In this document: one piece after another, positions 1 to 12,125 of the stretch | Numbering within the stretch: the first letter of the stretch is position 1 | How the letters are laid out: every line of letters begins with the position of its first letter | Assembly (NCBI GenBank): GCA_025529335.1 | Contig: JAMYHX010000663.1 | Location: 1 to 28,042, forward strand | Direction of reading: 5' to 3' | DNA: 28,042 bases | Origin: Rhizopus sp. PT2906 | Lineage: Eukaryota > Mucoromycota > Mucoromycetes > Mucorales > Rhizopodaceae | Program-made: the position numbers and the translations under genes | Notes under the pieces: model-generated | The model's input: the letters and a program-made list of their open reading frames with translations, nothing else | What the model was told of the DNA's origin: nothing | Database searches by the model: none

Positions 1-485
1 GCCATGGCGAATTCATATTTCATACAACACGAATCTTGTTCTCTACCCAGGCGAATTTACTTTCCGGAAAGAGTGTACAGTCAGAAATTAAAGTCGCATT
101 TCTGTGGTTTTTATAATGTAAGTATACAAAAAAGCGACATCTCTTTCTGAAATAATGCATGAGCGCTTGAGAAATGTTTGCTCTTTCAACGGTCAACTGT
201 GATCCAAAGTTTGAATCATCCTTTTTGCAATTATTTTTCTTCTTTTAATATTATTTCGTATTAGAACCACCAAAGATTGCTTTACAATCCTCATCATTTC
301 TCTTACAATTGTAACAGAGATACAAAGGGGTCACTTTCTTTACTGTTTAGTCTTTAATAGCAACCAAAAAAATCCTAACATTTAAATAAAACAGCCAATG
401 AAAATGTTTGTTGGGATCTACTTGCCTATTTTATAAAAACTTTTTTTTTTTTATAGTGTACCTTTGTCTTTCTTTTAGATAAATA
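1..485. other. Gene-free flank upstream of the condensin gene, with dispersed-repeat copy
   Basis: No coding region is supported here. Bases about 9-80 contain two blocks that recur near 24012-24105: a block like 'gaattcatatttcatacaac' and a block like 'aggcgaatttactttc' followed by 'aaagagtgta'. The rest is AT-rich and includes a 12-base T tract at 441-452, about 34 bases before the condensin start codon. This is probably the promoter and 5' UTR of the condensin gene; no TATA box can be assigned with confidence. Confidence 0.5.
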
Positions 486-3400
486 ATGAGGGACGATTTT
501 TTATTAAGCGATGAAGTATTGAAATTACAGGAACAAGAAGATTATTATATTCCTAATGAAATTGACTTGAGAGGCAAAAGTGACCAAGACCTGGCAAGAT
601 ACCTAAACGGTAGATATACACTTTATGTCATTTTAACTTGCTAATTGTCTTTATAACACAGAAATAACGGATAGCATCGAAGTATCTTCAGAAAATATAT
701 CAGATCCAGTGGTCTTTGATAAGATTCTTAGTTTTTTAAAGTAAAATGTCCCCAAAACTATTTCAAATAGTGTAATCTTATATTTATCTAGGTACTTTGC
801 TCACCTTCAGCCACGATGGTTAGCGCGTCTATTTGATATTATCTTGTCAGGTAATCAAAAACTATACTGGCTTTATTATTATTATTATTATTATTAATGC
901 AGGGATCAAATAGCTTTTAGAATAGAAATCAAGACAACTTCAGATGATTTAGAAAATAATCAAAAAGAAACCTTTAGCAATCATCGTCATTGTTTAGAAC
1001 TTTACGGCTTTTTACTTCATTGGTTCTTGATTGCCGTTGAAAAGAATACGACAACTGCGAAAATAACAAAAAAGAAGTCAAATCAAAATGAATTAAAGAC
1101 GTTTGATTGGAGTAATCAAAAGTTGAAGGCATTTGACACAGCCAGTTGGTTACTTGACTTAAAATTGAGCAAGATCTGGACAATGGCACCAGAAAGGATT
1201 GCCTTTATCAACCTGTTTACTAAACCTGCCTACCAATTATTCGAAAATCCAGTCAATGCGAAATCGAATAGAGTGAAAGAACGAGTGTTTAGAATCTTGG
1301 GATTATGTGTCAAATACTATGATCACGCATTTGGTAAATATTATATTGTAAACACGCCTATAAACATATACTCATCTATATCTAGTTGCTCAAACAACCA
1401 TCATGCAAAATCTTCAATACTGGGAGCATTCAGCTGAACCAATGGCTGAATTCTTGGTCCACCTTGTAGAAAAACAAAATTACCATCAACTGGCAGATGA
1501 AATACTACGCGATATCAGTAACCGTGAATTTAAAGACATTGCATCAAAGGAAGTCAAAGATTCACCCAATCCAAAGACATTCTCTACCTTTTTAATCAAG
1601 CTTGTGGAGTTATCACCCAAGACAATATTAAAGAATATGTCATTACTCATACACCAATTGGATAGTGAATCCTATTTGATGAGATCTACCATGATTGATA
1701 TCCTGGGATTCATGATTGAAGAGCTTTCAAAATCAATTGAAGATAACGCCAACCAGATGGAGCAGATCAATGGTTTCTTTGATATCTTGGAAGAACATAT
1801 GCTAGATACTATATCTTACTGTAGACAAAGGGTGTTGCAGGTCTACTTGCGTTTATTTGAGTAAGACTTTGCTTGTTGCATCGTTTATACATCTTGCTTA
1901 CTTTTGCATAGTTTAAAGGCAAAGTTTCCGAAAAGAAGACAGGCAATCACCGTGTTGGCAATGCGACACTTGCAGGATAAGAGCAGCACTGTTAGAAAAT
2001 ATGTCATTCGAGTGCTTTGCAAGTTGATACTGACACATCCTTACAGTATGTATGGTGGTGAGTTGAATATAGACGATTGGAAAAAGCGTTTGGAGACTCT
2101 AAATCATGAGATTAATGTAAATACAGCTATTATTTATATTCAAATGACTAATACTCGAATTGTAGAATTCGACTACGGAGGAAGATATGCCACCTTTCAT
2201 TATCGCTCAGGCTGTGAATAATGATAAAAATGATACCGAAAAAGATGATTCCACTTCACAAAAAGAGGATGATAATAAAAGCCAGCATTCTGAAGGCATT
2301 AGTGACGACAATAGAAGCCAACACTCTGAAGGTGTCCGTGACAGCGATGTCCAGATGGATATGGAATCTCAACAAGATGAAAACAAAGAAGAGGAACCTC
2401 GCTTGACTGAAGACAAGGTTTCAAAGACAGTGATCTCTGCTGAGAAACTGCAGCAACTTATTTTAATGAAAACATATCATGAAGATGCAATTGCCTTTAT
2501 TGAACAGATACACACTTGCATTCCTATCGTCACGCAGCTTTTATCCAGCAAATCAAAAGCAGAGGTTCTAGAATCTATGGACTTTCTTGTCATTGCGTAT
2601 AATTATCAGGTCAAGATAGCTCAAGAAGGTATCCGAAAGATGCTTCATCTCATTTGGACAAAGGACACAAGTGACGAAGGAAAAGGGATAAAGATGAAAC
2701 TTTTGTCTTGTTATCAGACACTTTACTTGGAAATGGATAGATCCTGTTCTAAGCGTGAGAATGTGAACCGTATTGCCAAGAACTTGATTCAATTGACCTA
2801 TAATACGAACCTTGCTGAATTGACATCACTAGAACAATTATTAAAGACGATTATGCATGAAGACAGTAGTAAAGTGTCTGACGAAGTGATTGAAAAGCTC
2901 TGGTCAGTCTATGGATTTACAAAAGGCAGGATACAAAAGGTACAACGACGAGGCGCAATTATCATCTTAAGCATGCTGGCTCAAGCCAACACACGTATTG
3001 TGTCAGAAAAAGTCGATCTTATGCTCAAGATTGGGTTTGGGCCCTTGGGTAAAAGCGATTTGAGTCTTGCAAGATATACATGTATCGCACTTCAACAGTT
3101 GCAAGGCGTTAAGCAGATGGAAAAGAGTCGAGGTGTACAAGTAGGTGTGAGGTTTCCTCTACAACATCCAATCTTTACTCGACTGAAAGATGTACTCGAA
3201 TCTCCCACCGAGAGCAATGAGTGGTAAGCTTTCTTTTTGTTGCTATATCTGTCAGTCCTCATGTTTAAAATGTATATATAGGTTCAGTCTTGCCGAGCAA
3301 GCGATCAATACAATTTACATGCTCTGTGAGCATCCAGAGACATTGTGTCAACAACTTATCTATCAAAAAACAGTAAAGGTGTTTGGTGATAGAGAATTGA

Positions 3401-5097
3401 CACCAAGCTTCTCAGATACTGCAGCGAATGCTGAGTCGATGATACTTGATTATGATATGAGTCAAGTACAACAGAACCTACCATTTCCACAAAACCCTGT
3501 GCATCAATCCTCCATGGAATTATCCCAACTGTTTTTTATGGTCGGTCATGTCGCGCTTAAACAGATTGTTCATTTGGAAATTATAGAATCAGCCTGGAAG
3601 AAGAAGAGATCACAAAAGCTGGAAAAGGATGGAAAGGAAAAAGATACACACAAAGATGCGGTTGAAGAGGAACTAGAACAGGTGGGAGGCACGGCTGAAG
3701 ATGATATTGGTGAAGCTGTAGTTCGAATTCGTGAAAAAGAAATTTTGTATGGTAGTCAATCATTGTTAGCCAGATATGGACCACTTCTTGTAGAAGTCTG
3801 TGCAAGAAATAAGCTTTATACTGTAAGTTGAATTCTAGTCACACATATACAGGGCCTCATTCCTTCATAAATATAGGATCGTACGCTGCAGATAACAGCT
3901 ACACTTGCATTAGCCAAGTTTATGTGTGTTAGCTCAGAGTTTTGTGAAAAGCATCTTCAACTGTTATTTACTATTCTTGAAAAATCAAAAGATGCCACGA
4001 TTCGAAGCAACGTTGTTATTGCCCTGGGTGACATGGCTGTTTGCTTTTCGACATTGATAGATGATAATATTACTTTTCTTTATAACAGATTATCTGATCC
4101 AGATACACTTGTGAAAAAGAATGCTGTCATGGTCTTGACCCATTTAATTTTGAACGGTATGGTTAAAGTGAAAGGACAGATCAGTGAAATGGCCAAGTGC
4201 CTTGAAGATGCCGATCAACGTATTGCTGATCTAGCTAAGCTGTTCTTTACTGAACTTGCTTCCAAGGATAACGCCATTTATAACAATTTACCTGATATTA
4301 TCAGTAACTTAACCGACAAGAACAACCCACAACGTTTAGAAGAAGAAGGGTTCAAGCGAGTGATGAAGTTCTTATTTAGCTTTGACTTTGTGGAAAAAGA
4401 AAAGCAAGCAGAGAATATTGTCGACAAGTTATGTCAACGTTTCCTGACAGCGGGCGATGATGAACGTACATGGCGTGACATTGCTTATTGCCTATCCCTG
4501 CTACCTTACAAGTCAGAAAGATCTCTCAAGCGATTAATAGAGGGCTGGTCTACCTATCAAGACAAGTTACACGAGGATCAAGTACACAAGTACTTTTTAG
4601 AAATTATTAGCAAATGCCGACTACAAAAGTCGCAGAAACCTGAAGTCAAGTCTCTTGTAGATGAACTTGAGCAAAAGATTGAGAAAATTAGAGGACCTAA
4701 AGAGAGTGAAAATGGAGATGATTTACAAGAAGATTTGAATGCTGGCACTACAGCAAAGAGAGGTAATGCAACCAAGACGAAAAAGAGAGAGATTAAGAAA
4801 AAGACGCCTGCGAGCGAAAAGAGTAGTCCTGCGACTGGTGTCAAGAGAAGAAGAAGCAGAAAGATTGAGTATGATGAAGAGAGTGATGAGGAGATTGAGG
4901 AATACGTTGCAGAAGAGGACGATGATGACGAGGAAGATGAGGATGACGAAGACGAAGACGAAGATGACATTGAAGAAGAAGAAGAAGAAGAAGAAAGAAA
5001 TGAAAAAGATGGCAATGATAATGTAGAAAAGACCAAGGATGACATAGAAGAAGAAGAAGATATTGAAGAAATGGATCTTGATGAAGAAGAAGATTAA
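486..5097 (+). CDS. YCS4: Condensin complex subunit 1 (HEAT-repeat subunit, Ycs4/Cnd1/NCAPD2 type)
   Basis: Non-SMC HEAT-repeat subunit of condensin I, which binds the kleisin and DNA and drives mitotic chromosome compaction in the nucleus. I read nine exons: 486-609, 662-740, 792-850, 926-1333, 1386-1860, 1912-2116, 2166-3223, 3282-3822 and 3877-5097. All phases join and give 1389 aa, the size of animal and fungal homologues. The short intron at 2117-2165, with a TGACTAAT-like branch site, is needed to move from one open frame to the next. The last exon holds the best conserved part, the Cnd1 HEAT block (TLALAKFMCVSSEFCEKHL, then IRSNVVIALGDMAV and KKNAVMVLTHLILNGM). The C-terminus is a basic stretch with a KRRRSRK cluster, probably a nuclear signal, followed by about 60 very acidic residues. 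The acceptor of exon 4 (925) was chosen because the earlier AGs lead into stops. An AATAAA lies at 5140-5145. CDK11 follows 135 bases downstream on the same strand. Confidence 0.93.
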
Positions 5098-5232
5098 GCA
5101 AAAGAGTTTATTTTTATGCATACCCCCCATTCATTTGTAAATAAAGAAAAGGCATATTTTCTGCTTTACTGACATAAATTACTCATTGTTGTCTGAGACA
5201 AAAAATATATTTATTCCTTTTTTTAAAAGAAA

Positions 5233-6634
5233 ATGTCAGAACTAATTAAAAAATCGCGATGGATGTCTGATGAAGATGAACAAGAAGTGAAAAAGGAACC
5301 TAAAAAGAGGAAACAAGATAAAACGAAATCAGAAAAGCCACCAGGACGACAAAATGTAGTTCGATCGGTTCACTCAGAGGTTGTTTATCCATATTTGAGA
5401 GAATGTCGACATGTGGATAGTTATGAGCGATTGAATCACATTGAAGAAGGTTCTTATGGTATTGTCTTTCGAGCCAAGGATAAAGAAACAGGTGAAATTG
5501 TGGCATTGAAGAAACTGAAGCTAGAACTAGCAAACGGTGGATTTCCAGTGACCAGTTTAAGAGAGATCCACGCCTTGATGAACATTAAACATCCCAATAT
5601 TGTCAATGTGCGTGAAATAGTAGTAGGAAATCACATGGATCAGTAAGTTGTCAACAAGCTTATGATATCACCAAACTAACGCATGCAGAGTGTTTATTGT
5701 CATGGATTTTATTGAACACGACTTGAAAGGGCTTATGCAAGACATGCGAGCTCCCTTTTTACAGTCTGAGATCAAGACATTGATGATACAGTTACTGTCT
5801 GCTGTGGCGCTTATGCATGATAATTGGATTATTCATCGTGATTTAAAGACGAGTAATTTATTATTGAATAACCGTGGTGAGATCAAGGTTGCTGATTTTG
5901 GACTTGCAAGGAAATATGGTAGTCCTATGGGACATATGACTCAGCTTGTTGTCACATTGTGGTATCGAGCACCTGAGCTGCTACTTGGAGCAAAAGAATA
6001 CACAACAGCCATTGATATGTGGTCCGTAGGATGTATCTTTGCAGAGTTATTGAACAATGAACCACTTTTGCCTGGAAGAAGTGAGCTTGATCAATTAGAC
6101 AAGATATTCAAATTATTAGGAAGGCCAAGTGAGGAAATATGGCCAGGATACTCAGACTTACCACATGCCAAGAACATATCACCGGCTTATCAACCGTAAG
6201 ATGAAAACGTTTGAAATAGAAAAAAAAAATTCACGCTTGCATTCATTTTAGTTATAGCACTCTTCGAAGTAAATTTACAAATCTTACTCAAGCAGGCTTA
6301 GATCTATTGTCCAAGCTTTTAACATATGATCCAGCAAAACGTATTACAGCAGAACAAGCACTAAAGCATCCTTACTTTAGCGAAAGTCCAGCACCTAAAG
6401 ATCCTGCCTTATTCCCTACTTGGCCATCGAAAGGATCAGGGCATAGGTAAGCTAGAGAGATATTTACACATTATAGCTGATAATAACTATTGTTCCTCTC
6501 TGTGTAGAAAACATACGTATAGTCCTTCAGCACCAACGGCAATTCATGGAGAACAAATAGAAGATGCAGGATTAGAAGGCACCATATTCGGTGGGCAAGC
6601 AGATACTGCTGGCTTCCGATTAAAACTAGGATAA
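5233..6634 (+). CDS. CDK11: CDK11/PITSLRE-type cyclin-dependent kinase
   Basis: Serine/threonine kinase of the CDK11 (PITSLRE, CDC2L) family, which with cyclin L acts in transcription and pre-mRNA splicing. Four exons (5233-5642, 5689-6195, 6252-6446, 6508-6634) give 412 aa. The kinase domain starts near residue 64: glycine loop EEGSYGIVF (71-79), catalytic Lys about 93, the family signature as PVTSLRE (105-111), HRDLKTSN from 186, DFG (206-208), a T-loop ending TLWYRAPE, then DMWSVGCIFAELL. The N-terminal extension is only about 63 residues, with a basic NLS-like run (KKEPKKRKQDK), much shorter than the long RE/charged extension of animal CDK11. The PVTSLRE motif separates it from CDK9, CDK12 and Cdc2. 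The stop codon overlaps an AATAAA (6633-6638). It converges with ARPC5, with 74 bases between stop codons. Confidence 0.93.
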
Positions 6635-6708
6635 TAAAGAAAATAGAGTGTTTTCTTTTTTATGTGTATAAAAAGAGAAAGAAGGAAGGGGGATATACAA
6701 ATGTTATT

Positions 6709-7347
6709 TTAGAAAACAGTACGCTTATCAGTCATGACACGAACAATACAGCCACTTCCAGCAACCTCTGTCAACTATTATAAAAAGATTTAATAACAAG
6801 AGTCTCCATGATCATGAATATTACCTTTTCATGCCATGTCAGTAAAACACTTGAGTTATACAACTCTGGCTTGCTTAAACCTGCGTAAATATACTTCATC
6901 AAGACATTTTGTTGTTCATGGTTGAGTGACTTTACGATATCTGAGATATCTCCTGCCCTAAACATGTTTAATACTTCTGCAATCATCTTTGTGCTTTCAG
7001 TCTATTTAAAAACACACAAGAATAGTTGAGTTTTCAGAATAAAAAGAATATGTCATTGCTATTACCTTTGCTGCTTCAAGATGACGTCCATAAGGTGGGT
7101 CCTCTAATGCGCGAATTAATGCATTATTCAAATCACCTCTATGGCATGTAATCAGTCTATTTGAATTTGAAAGAAAAGAAAAAGGGAAACATTACCGTGA
7201 AATGAAATTGCGTACATCAGTGTTTCGTGTTTGAGTGGCATTATTCACTTCTTCAGGACTCAATCCTGTCTCGAACTCCGCAAGAATCTCATCTTGAGTA
7301 TAAGCATCTTCATCATATTGATCGATATCAATTTTACGCCAAGACAT
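6709..7347 (-). CDS. ARPC5: Arp2/3 complex subunit 5 (ARPC5, p16-Arc)
   Basis: Smallest subunit of the Arp2/3 complex, which nucleates branched actin at endocytic patches; it tethers ARPC1 to the rest of the complex. Four exons on the minus strand (7347-7196, 7138-7066, 7001-6825, 6774-6709) give 155 aa, the normal family length. The N-terminus reads MSWRKIDIDQYDEDAY, typical of the family. Exon 2 carries the conserved ALEDPPYGRHLEAAK, exon 3 the helical part (VLMKYIYAGL, then LLTWHEK), and the last exon the hallmark end LTEVAGSGCIVRVMTDKRTV. All splice phases agree. On the minus strand the gene is preceded by a long A tract (T on plus, 7447-7466), about 100 bases before the start codon. Confidence 0.95.
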
Positions 7348-8715
7348 GTTTATAATGATTACAACAATAAAAAGGGTTACTCTTGTTGTAAATGACACCC
7401 TTTAAAATGGCGAACTAACAGAAGGTCCGACCCAATAGACTTTGATTTTTTTTTTTTTTTTTTTTTCAAAAGTTCTTATACCTAGACATCCCTCTCCAAA
7501 CAGGCGGTTCTATTGGTATTAAGCATGGCACTGGGATGTATAAGTTCAATATGGTTGCTTATTCAGCTTGTAGAATTAATACTTCTTGTTTTTCACGGTT
7601 AATTTATCAACTATTCATCTCGATTAAGAATAAAATATGGTTTAGCTATTACTTCGTCCATAAACTCTGGAATCAAAGCACTCCAGCAAACGCAGGTTGT
7701 CTGTCCACACTGTACTTTCGATAGGAGACTGGTGAAACGCACACTATGGCTACGTGTCAGCTAACCAGAGCCTCTTTTCATGAGAGAAAGGGATAAACAT
7801 TCTTCGTGTTAAACACCTCAAACCTTTCTGGGATAATTCCCCTTTTTTTCAGCCTTTTTGGATATTTTGAGGCAAGATCTTACGTATACAATCAGTTGCT
7901 CCATCGACTTCATGACCAACCTCTTTGGGTACACTATCAACTTATCAACAGTTAGAACATACAAAACTAAAGAAATGCTGATCTAAAACAAAAGTGAAAA
8001 TTGATGAAGTCGCGCATATCAGAACTCAAAGAGGAATGTCTAAGAAATATATTAGAAAATGCCTTTAGTTTTTTTTTTTTCCTGTGTAAATGTTATACAC
8101 TTGAAAGAACAACAAATGACATAAAAGTGGTCGTTTTATTAAGAATTAAAGAACAAAAAGCTAAGTGTGGGGGGTAACAAAATGAAGGTTTATTTAAGTA
8201 AGCAATAGTTTGATTTCCAAAGAGAGAGAGAGAGAGAGAGAGCTTTGAATAAGTAGAGATTTTTGTTTTGATAGCCAAATTTAGAGAGCAAGTAGAGAGA
8301 CTTTTCTTTTTTTTTCTTTCCACAAGTCCAGAGGGCCACATTATCACTAGCTTTCAAACCCAAGATGACTAGAACCATAGACTGCATGCCAGAAGACTAC
8401 AAGGTGTAAACCGTCCATGAATAAAAAGTACTCAGGTCTCAAAGCTCAAGACGCAAAAAAAAAAGCATTCACAGGAAAATACAGGAAAGGGAAGCTTCAA
8501 CGTACGAAGAGTGCACCTAAGTACCTAGGACAAAGCTTTTTGAAAATACTACGGACATTGTGCGCAGCAGGGACATTGGAACATTGGAACATTGAAAGCA
8601 TCGAGCTCAGTAGTAGGGAAGGTTTACAGGCTATTCATCAACTGTAGAGGCAGAGCCATAACAATTAGGAGCATCTCGGAATGACCCAGCGTAGATGGAA
8701 GTCAAAAGAAGAAAC
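7348..8715. other. Gene-free, AT-rich region with homopolymer and GA microsatellite
   Basis: I see no credible gene here. The stretch contains a T tract of about 20 bases (7447-7466) that probably belongs to the ARPC5 promoter, a (GA)n microsatellite at about 8220-8242, and short ORFs with no recognisable domain. The 76-codon ORF at 8417-8647 is lysine-rich and lies beside a short repeat of the unit 'ggaacatt', so it is probably chance. Some of this DNA may be decayed transposon, but I cannot name a family. Confidence 0.5.
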
Positions 8716-9050
8716 CAAAATCAAAACAGCTTAACCCTCATGTATCAAAAACTTTTTATCGAGCATGAAACGTAGGTAACTGAATTGCCGGCTTGCACAT
8801 GAAGAGGTAAATTTTTTATCCTCTATCTTTTGTTGCTATATCCTTGTCATCCCCCCCTTCTACTTCTGAAGTGCAAACTAACATGATCAACTATTGTGAT
8901 TTCAATAGATTTAGTGATTAAATGTGCATTTTATAGTAAAGCAATGACGCTTTTAAAAAAGAAAAAATAAAGTCTGCATAAACCATTTTAAATGGCGCTC
9001 AAAACGGGATGGATTGCTAAGGTACACGACATACTTCAGGTAGTCTTCTT
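8716..9050 (+). repeat. Direct repeat, copy 1 (diverged pair with 11047-11406)
   Basis: About 335 bases that align along their whole length with 11047-11406 in the same orientation. Shared blocks in order: 'caaaatcaa', a 'cttaac...catgtat' block, 'catgaaac', 'gaattg', 'tatcctctat', 'atagatttaatgatta'-like, 'ttttatagtaaagcaatg', 'aagtctgcataaac', 'aaatggcgctcaaaac' and 'ttgctaaggtac'. By eye identity is about 75-80 percent, with indels of about 20-35 bases. This copy has an A-rich insert near 8950-8970 that the other lacks. The pair could be old LTRs or two insertions of one non-coding element. Confidence 0.75.
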
Positions 9051-11046
9051 GTTATCATGGATGCCGGTGTATCATGAATCAGAATTACTATCAGATGTAT
9101 TATTTATTAGGCGATGAGAAGGGGAGGGGGTTATAACCATGAGAAAGAAAATGAATGCATGAATGCATGAAATGGGTAAAAATAAGCCTTATATGGAATA
9201 AAATAGTAGAGAGGAATAATGCGATTACAGAGTAGCTTATCACTGTAATAACGAACGTTGTCATTTAGTTGATCAAGTGTAGCCTTTACTTGTAAACACA
9301 ACATTGCATGCATTTAATATTCGCTTTATTCATGATCAAGTTTAATGTTGATTTATTTCATTAAAGGGGCAAGGCGTTCTAATCGAAAGATCAATCTCAT
9401 TTATTTTAGTTGAAAACACTTTTCTTTATTATCAGCAACATAGGTTTAAATACAAAGACAAATTGCAGGTACATAATATTTATTGACCAAATTTTGGTGT
9501 ACAGACGTATTCAGCTTGACTTGAGGCAGCTTGCATGATGTAGATTACTTTTTGGCACAGACTTATTTATATTGACCATAGTGATAATTTGTTCTTTAAG
9601 CTTCAGAAAGTGAGACAGATGCTACTGTTTTGAGATCAGAGCCAACTCTAACCAAATTGCACTATTCTTCCATTTCCTGATTGTATTCATAAAGTTTAGT
9701 TGTCTGTTTCTTTGATTGATCTATTCAAAAGCTACCTGTTAGTACTTTACAATCGCATTTGTATTTTTTAAGATCAAACTTTGCTTTAAGCCATATGTTC
9801 ATCCATCTTTTGTTAAAGAGTACTGTTGAGCTTTGGTCCCTTTGACTGCAGTGTACTGACACTAGGGCCTGGTCATGTAAACCCTTTAAGAGGATCAGAT
9901 TCATCAGCTATATGGGAATTGTGTAACAGCATACTAGAGTTGCGTAGACAATCCAGAAGACCATAATTGATCTGTACTAGTGAAAGTCCATGAACGACTC
10001 CTCAGTGCATGTGTTTGACCCTGTAGAAGACCCAATCGAACCCCCCGAAAGTGAATCCATGAACCGTATACGGGACTAGCGTAGATAATTGAAAAGGTCA
10101 CTGGCCAATGATAGATGAGCATCCATGAACAACAAGTTTGTTCAGTCATCGAGTGTATTTGAGTGTTTGATTATTTGAGCGTTGGGTGTATTGATAAGCA
10201 GTAGCAAGCATTTTTTGAGCATTAGCGAGTAGCAGAAGATTTCTTTAAGGCTTCCTCCTGTGAGTGGCCATTACGATAGAGTAAGATGCATCAGGAACCA
10301 TGAAAAAGAGCCAGCAAAAACGTATTTTCTGAACGATGACATTAGTTATATGCATTTTGACATCACCCAAACGTGGTTATACCTTTTGAACATAAGAGAT
10401 AATAGAATAATAAAAGCGTAGAAGAATTTTTAAAAGAGATAAAGAATGAAGAAGAAAAAAAGGACAAGAATGATAGTCTCTTTTATAGTTTTTTGTTTAC
10501 GTGAATCATGTTATTTAGGCTGAAAAAATGACTCATTCCTCCTTCCTCCAATAATATATGAATATATAAATAACTAGTTCTCTATCTTATACAGATTAGA
10601 GCATACCATGACGTTCTTCCTTTTTTTAGTTTAAATTTTCACACCTCCTTTTTTTTTCTGATGCCGCTTGTTTATATAAAGTGGACCTCACACCACACAT
10701 GTAATTTTTTTTATTATGATTGCCTCACTTTTCTTATTTCCAATACGCGTTTTTCTAGTTGTTTTCTTTAAGAATGAGTAAAAAAATGTAAGGTGATGAA
10801 TAAATGTACAATGAAAAATGTTGAAAGGGGGATGGCGTCCTTTAAGAATGCAGCTGATAGTAAACAAAAAAAAAAGCTTTTCTCAAAGAACACTAGGCTG
10901 CCGATTTTGTGAAACACACGCAATTGATTCCATTACTATTGTTATTTATCAGTCAAAAGAAGTCAATCATGATTGATCTATTTGGTTAGCCACTCTGGTT
11001 TGTCTCATAAAAGTAATAATAAATTATTATTTTTTTGGTAAAGAGG
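9051..11046. other. Region between the two direct repeats, no intact gene
   Basis: About 2 kb between the diverged direct repeats. Only short ORFs are present (for example minus 10149-9934), and none shows a reverse transcriptase, integrase, protease or other known motif. Around 9980-10140 a short 'tccatgaac' unit occurs three times with irregular spacing. If the flanking repeats are LTRs this would be the remains of a retroelement interior, but nothing in the translation supports that directly. Confidence 0.4.
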
Positions 11047-11406
11047 CAAAATCAAATTGTCTTAACTTCCATGTATGAAAACCTGTTTATCAAACATGAA
11101 ACATAGATGATTGAATTGTTGGCTTAGGAAAACGTAAGAATGTGTAATGTTTTTTAGTGCACATGAAAAAAGGTAAAAGGTAAAATGTTTATCCTCTATT
11201 TCCTGTTGTTATATCATTATCGTTTTCCCTTCTGCTTGTGAAGTGTAGACCGATATTAGCGATGACTGTGATTGTGATAGATTTAATGATTATACGTTCA
11301 TTTTTATAGTAAAGCAATGGGTCTTCCAAGTCTGCATAAACTATTTCAAATGGCGCTCAAAACAGGATAGGTTGCTAAGGTACGAGACATACTTTAAATA
11401 ACTCTC
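11047..11406 (+). repeat. Direct repeat, copy 2
   Basis: Second copy of the repeat at 8716-9050, same orientation, offset about 2.33 kb. It carries an extra segment of about 35 bases near 11125-11160 that copy 1 lacks. The 3' half (from 'tttttatagtaaagcaatg' to 'ttgctaaggtac') is the best conserved part. Confidence 0.75.
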
Positions 11407-11716
11407 TTTATGACATATGTATACTCATGTTTTGTATGAAGAGTATTATCAAAAATGATAAAGAGGTTTCTAATATGAATATAGAAATACTAAAATTTTA
11501 AAAGTAGAAGAATAATGAGACAAAAATGCTCAATAAATCTAAGAAGCCATGCCATATCACTATTCAAAGTTATGAATCACCATAGCACTTCTTCTGTCTT
11601 CATTACTGCAAAGTATGACCAATTCGACTTATTTACTTACTTTGGAAGTAAGCTCAGGCTAATGTATAAATTAATTCCTGATTTTAATCACGCTTTATAT
11701 GCATTCTAATATCGTT
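11407..11716. other. AT-rich spacer, no gene seen
   Basis: A 64-codon ORF (11515-11709) has no recognisable motif and starts in repeat-rich DNA; I treat it as chance. No RNA gene or other structure is evident. Confidence 0.4.
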
Positions 11717-11824
11717 CACTATAGGAAATTTTCTCCTGATATATTCAGTGTCCAGTAAATGCGCAGTAATAGTCCAGTAAAAAAAAATAACTAAAACTTC
11801 ACAGCCAAAAATCTCCTATAGTGA
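11716..11824. mobile_element. MITE-like element with terminal inverted repeats
   Basis: The left end reads TCACTATAGGAAATTTT and the right end, read on the minus strand, reads TCACTATAGGAGATTTTT. These are near-perfect inverted repeats of about 17 bases spanning about 109 bases. The interior is non-coding and holds three related short units ending in CAGTAA (at about 11751-11780). No clear target-site duplication is visible at the exact edges. Size and ends fit a non-autonomous DNA transposon; the superfamily cannot be assigned safely. Confidence 0.6.
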
Positions 11825-12125
11825 CCGAGACAGCAGCATCAAAAAATAGAGTGAGCATCCAAATAGCAAATGTGTTGCATATAGTGTAAGTTTCCATATC
11901 TTCTTATCACATAGCACCGTGTGTGTTGATATCTTTTGTCTTATATTGTATCTCTCCTGTTGTTGGCTAAAAACGAGCTCAGCGTCGAATACACTTTTGT
12001 GAATACAGTTTTTTCGTATGCAATAAAATCAGTTTTCGGCGCTAAAGGAATTTTAGAGCATCAATGGTAAAAGTCAAACTTACAAAAACTATTCATATGA
12101 ATCATTAAGTAAATTAACCTTTTCA
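11825..12125. other. Gene-free spacer
   Basis: No gene, RNA or repeat recognised in this stretch between the MITE-like element and the pseudogene. Confidence 0.4.

Noticed and set aside
884..897. TTA microsatellite as a functional element
   Set aside because: It lies in an intron of the condensin gene and looks like an ordinary simple repeat.
4578..5130. Several minus-strand and alternate-frame ORFs, rich in Ser, Phe or Leu, opposite the end of the condensin gene
   Set aside because: They are shadows of the GAA/GAT repeat coding for the acidic tail; composition is dictated by the repeat and no domain is visible.
7536..7724. Short ORF and a C-x2-C-containing frame nearby, considered as a transposon zinc-finger relic
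   Set aside because: Match to any family was too weak to report as a feature.
8417..8647. 76-codon lysine-rich ORF
   Set aside because: No homologous motif, no splice context, lies beside short tandem units; probably chance.
9934..10149. 71-codon minus ORF between the direct repeats
   Set aside because: No reverse transcriptase or other retroelement motif could be seen; not enough to support an LTR element.
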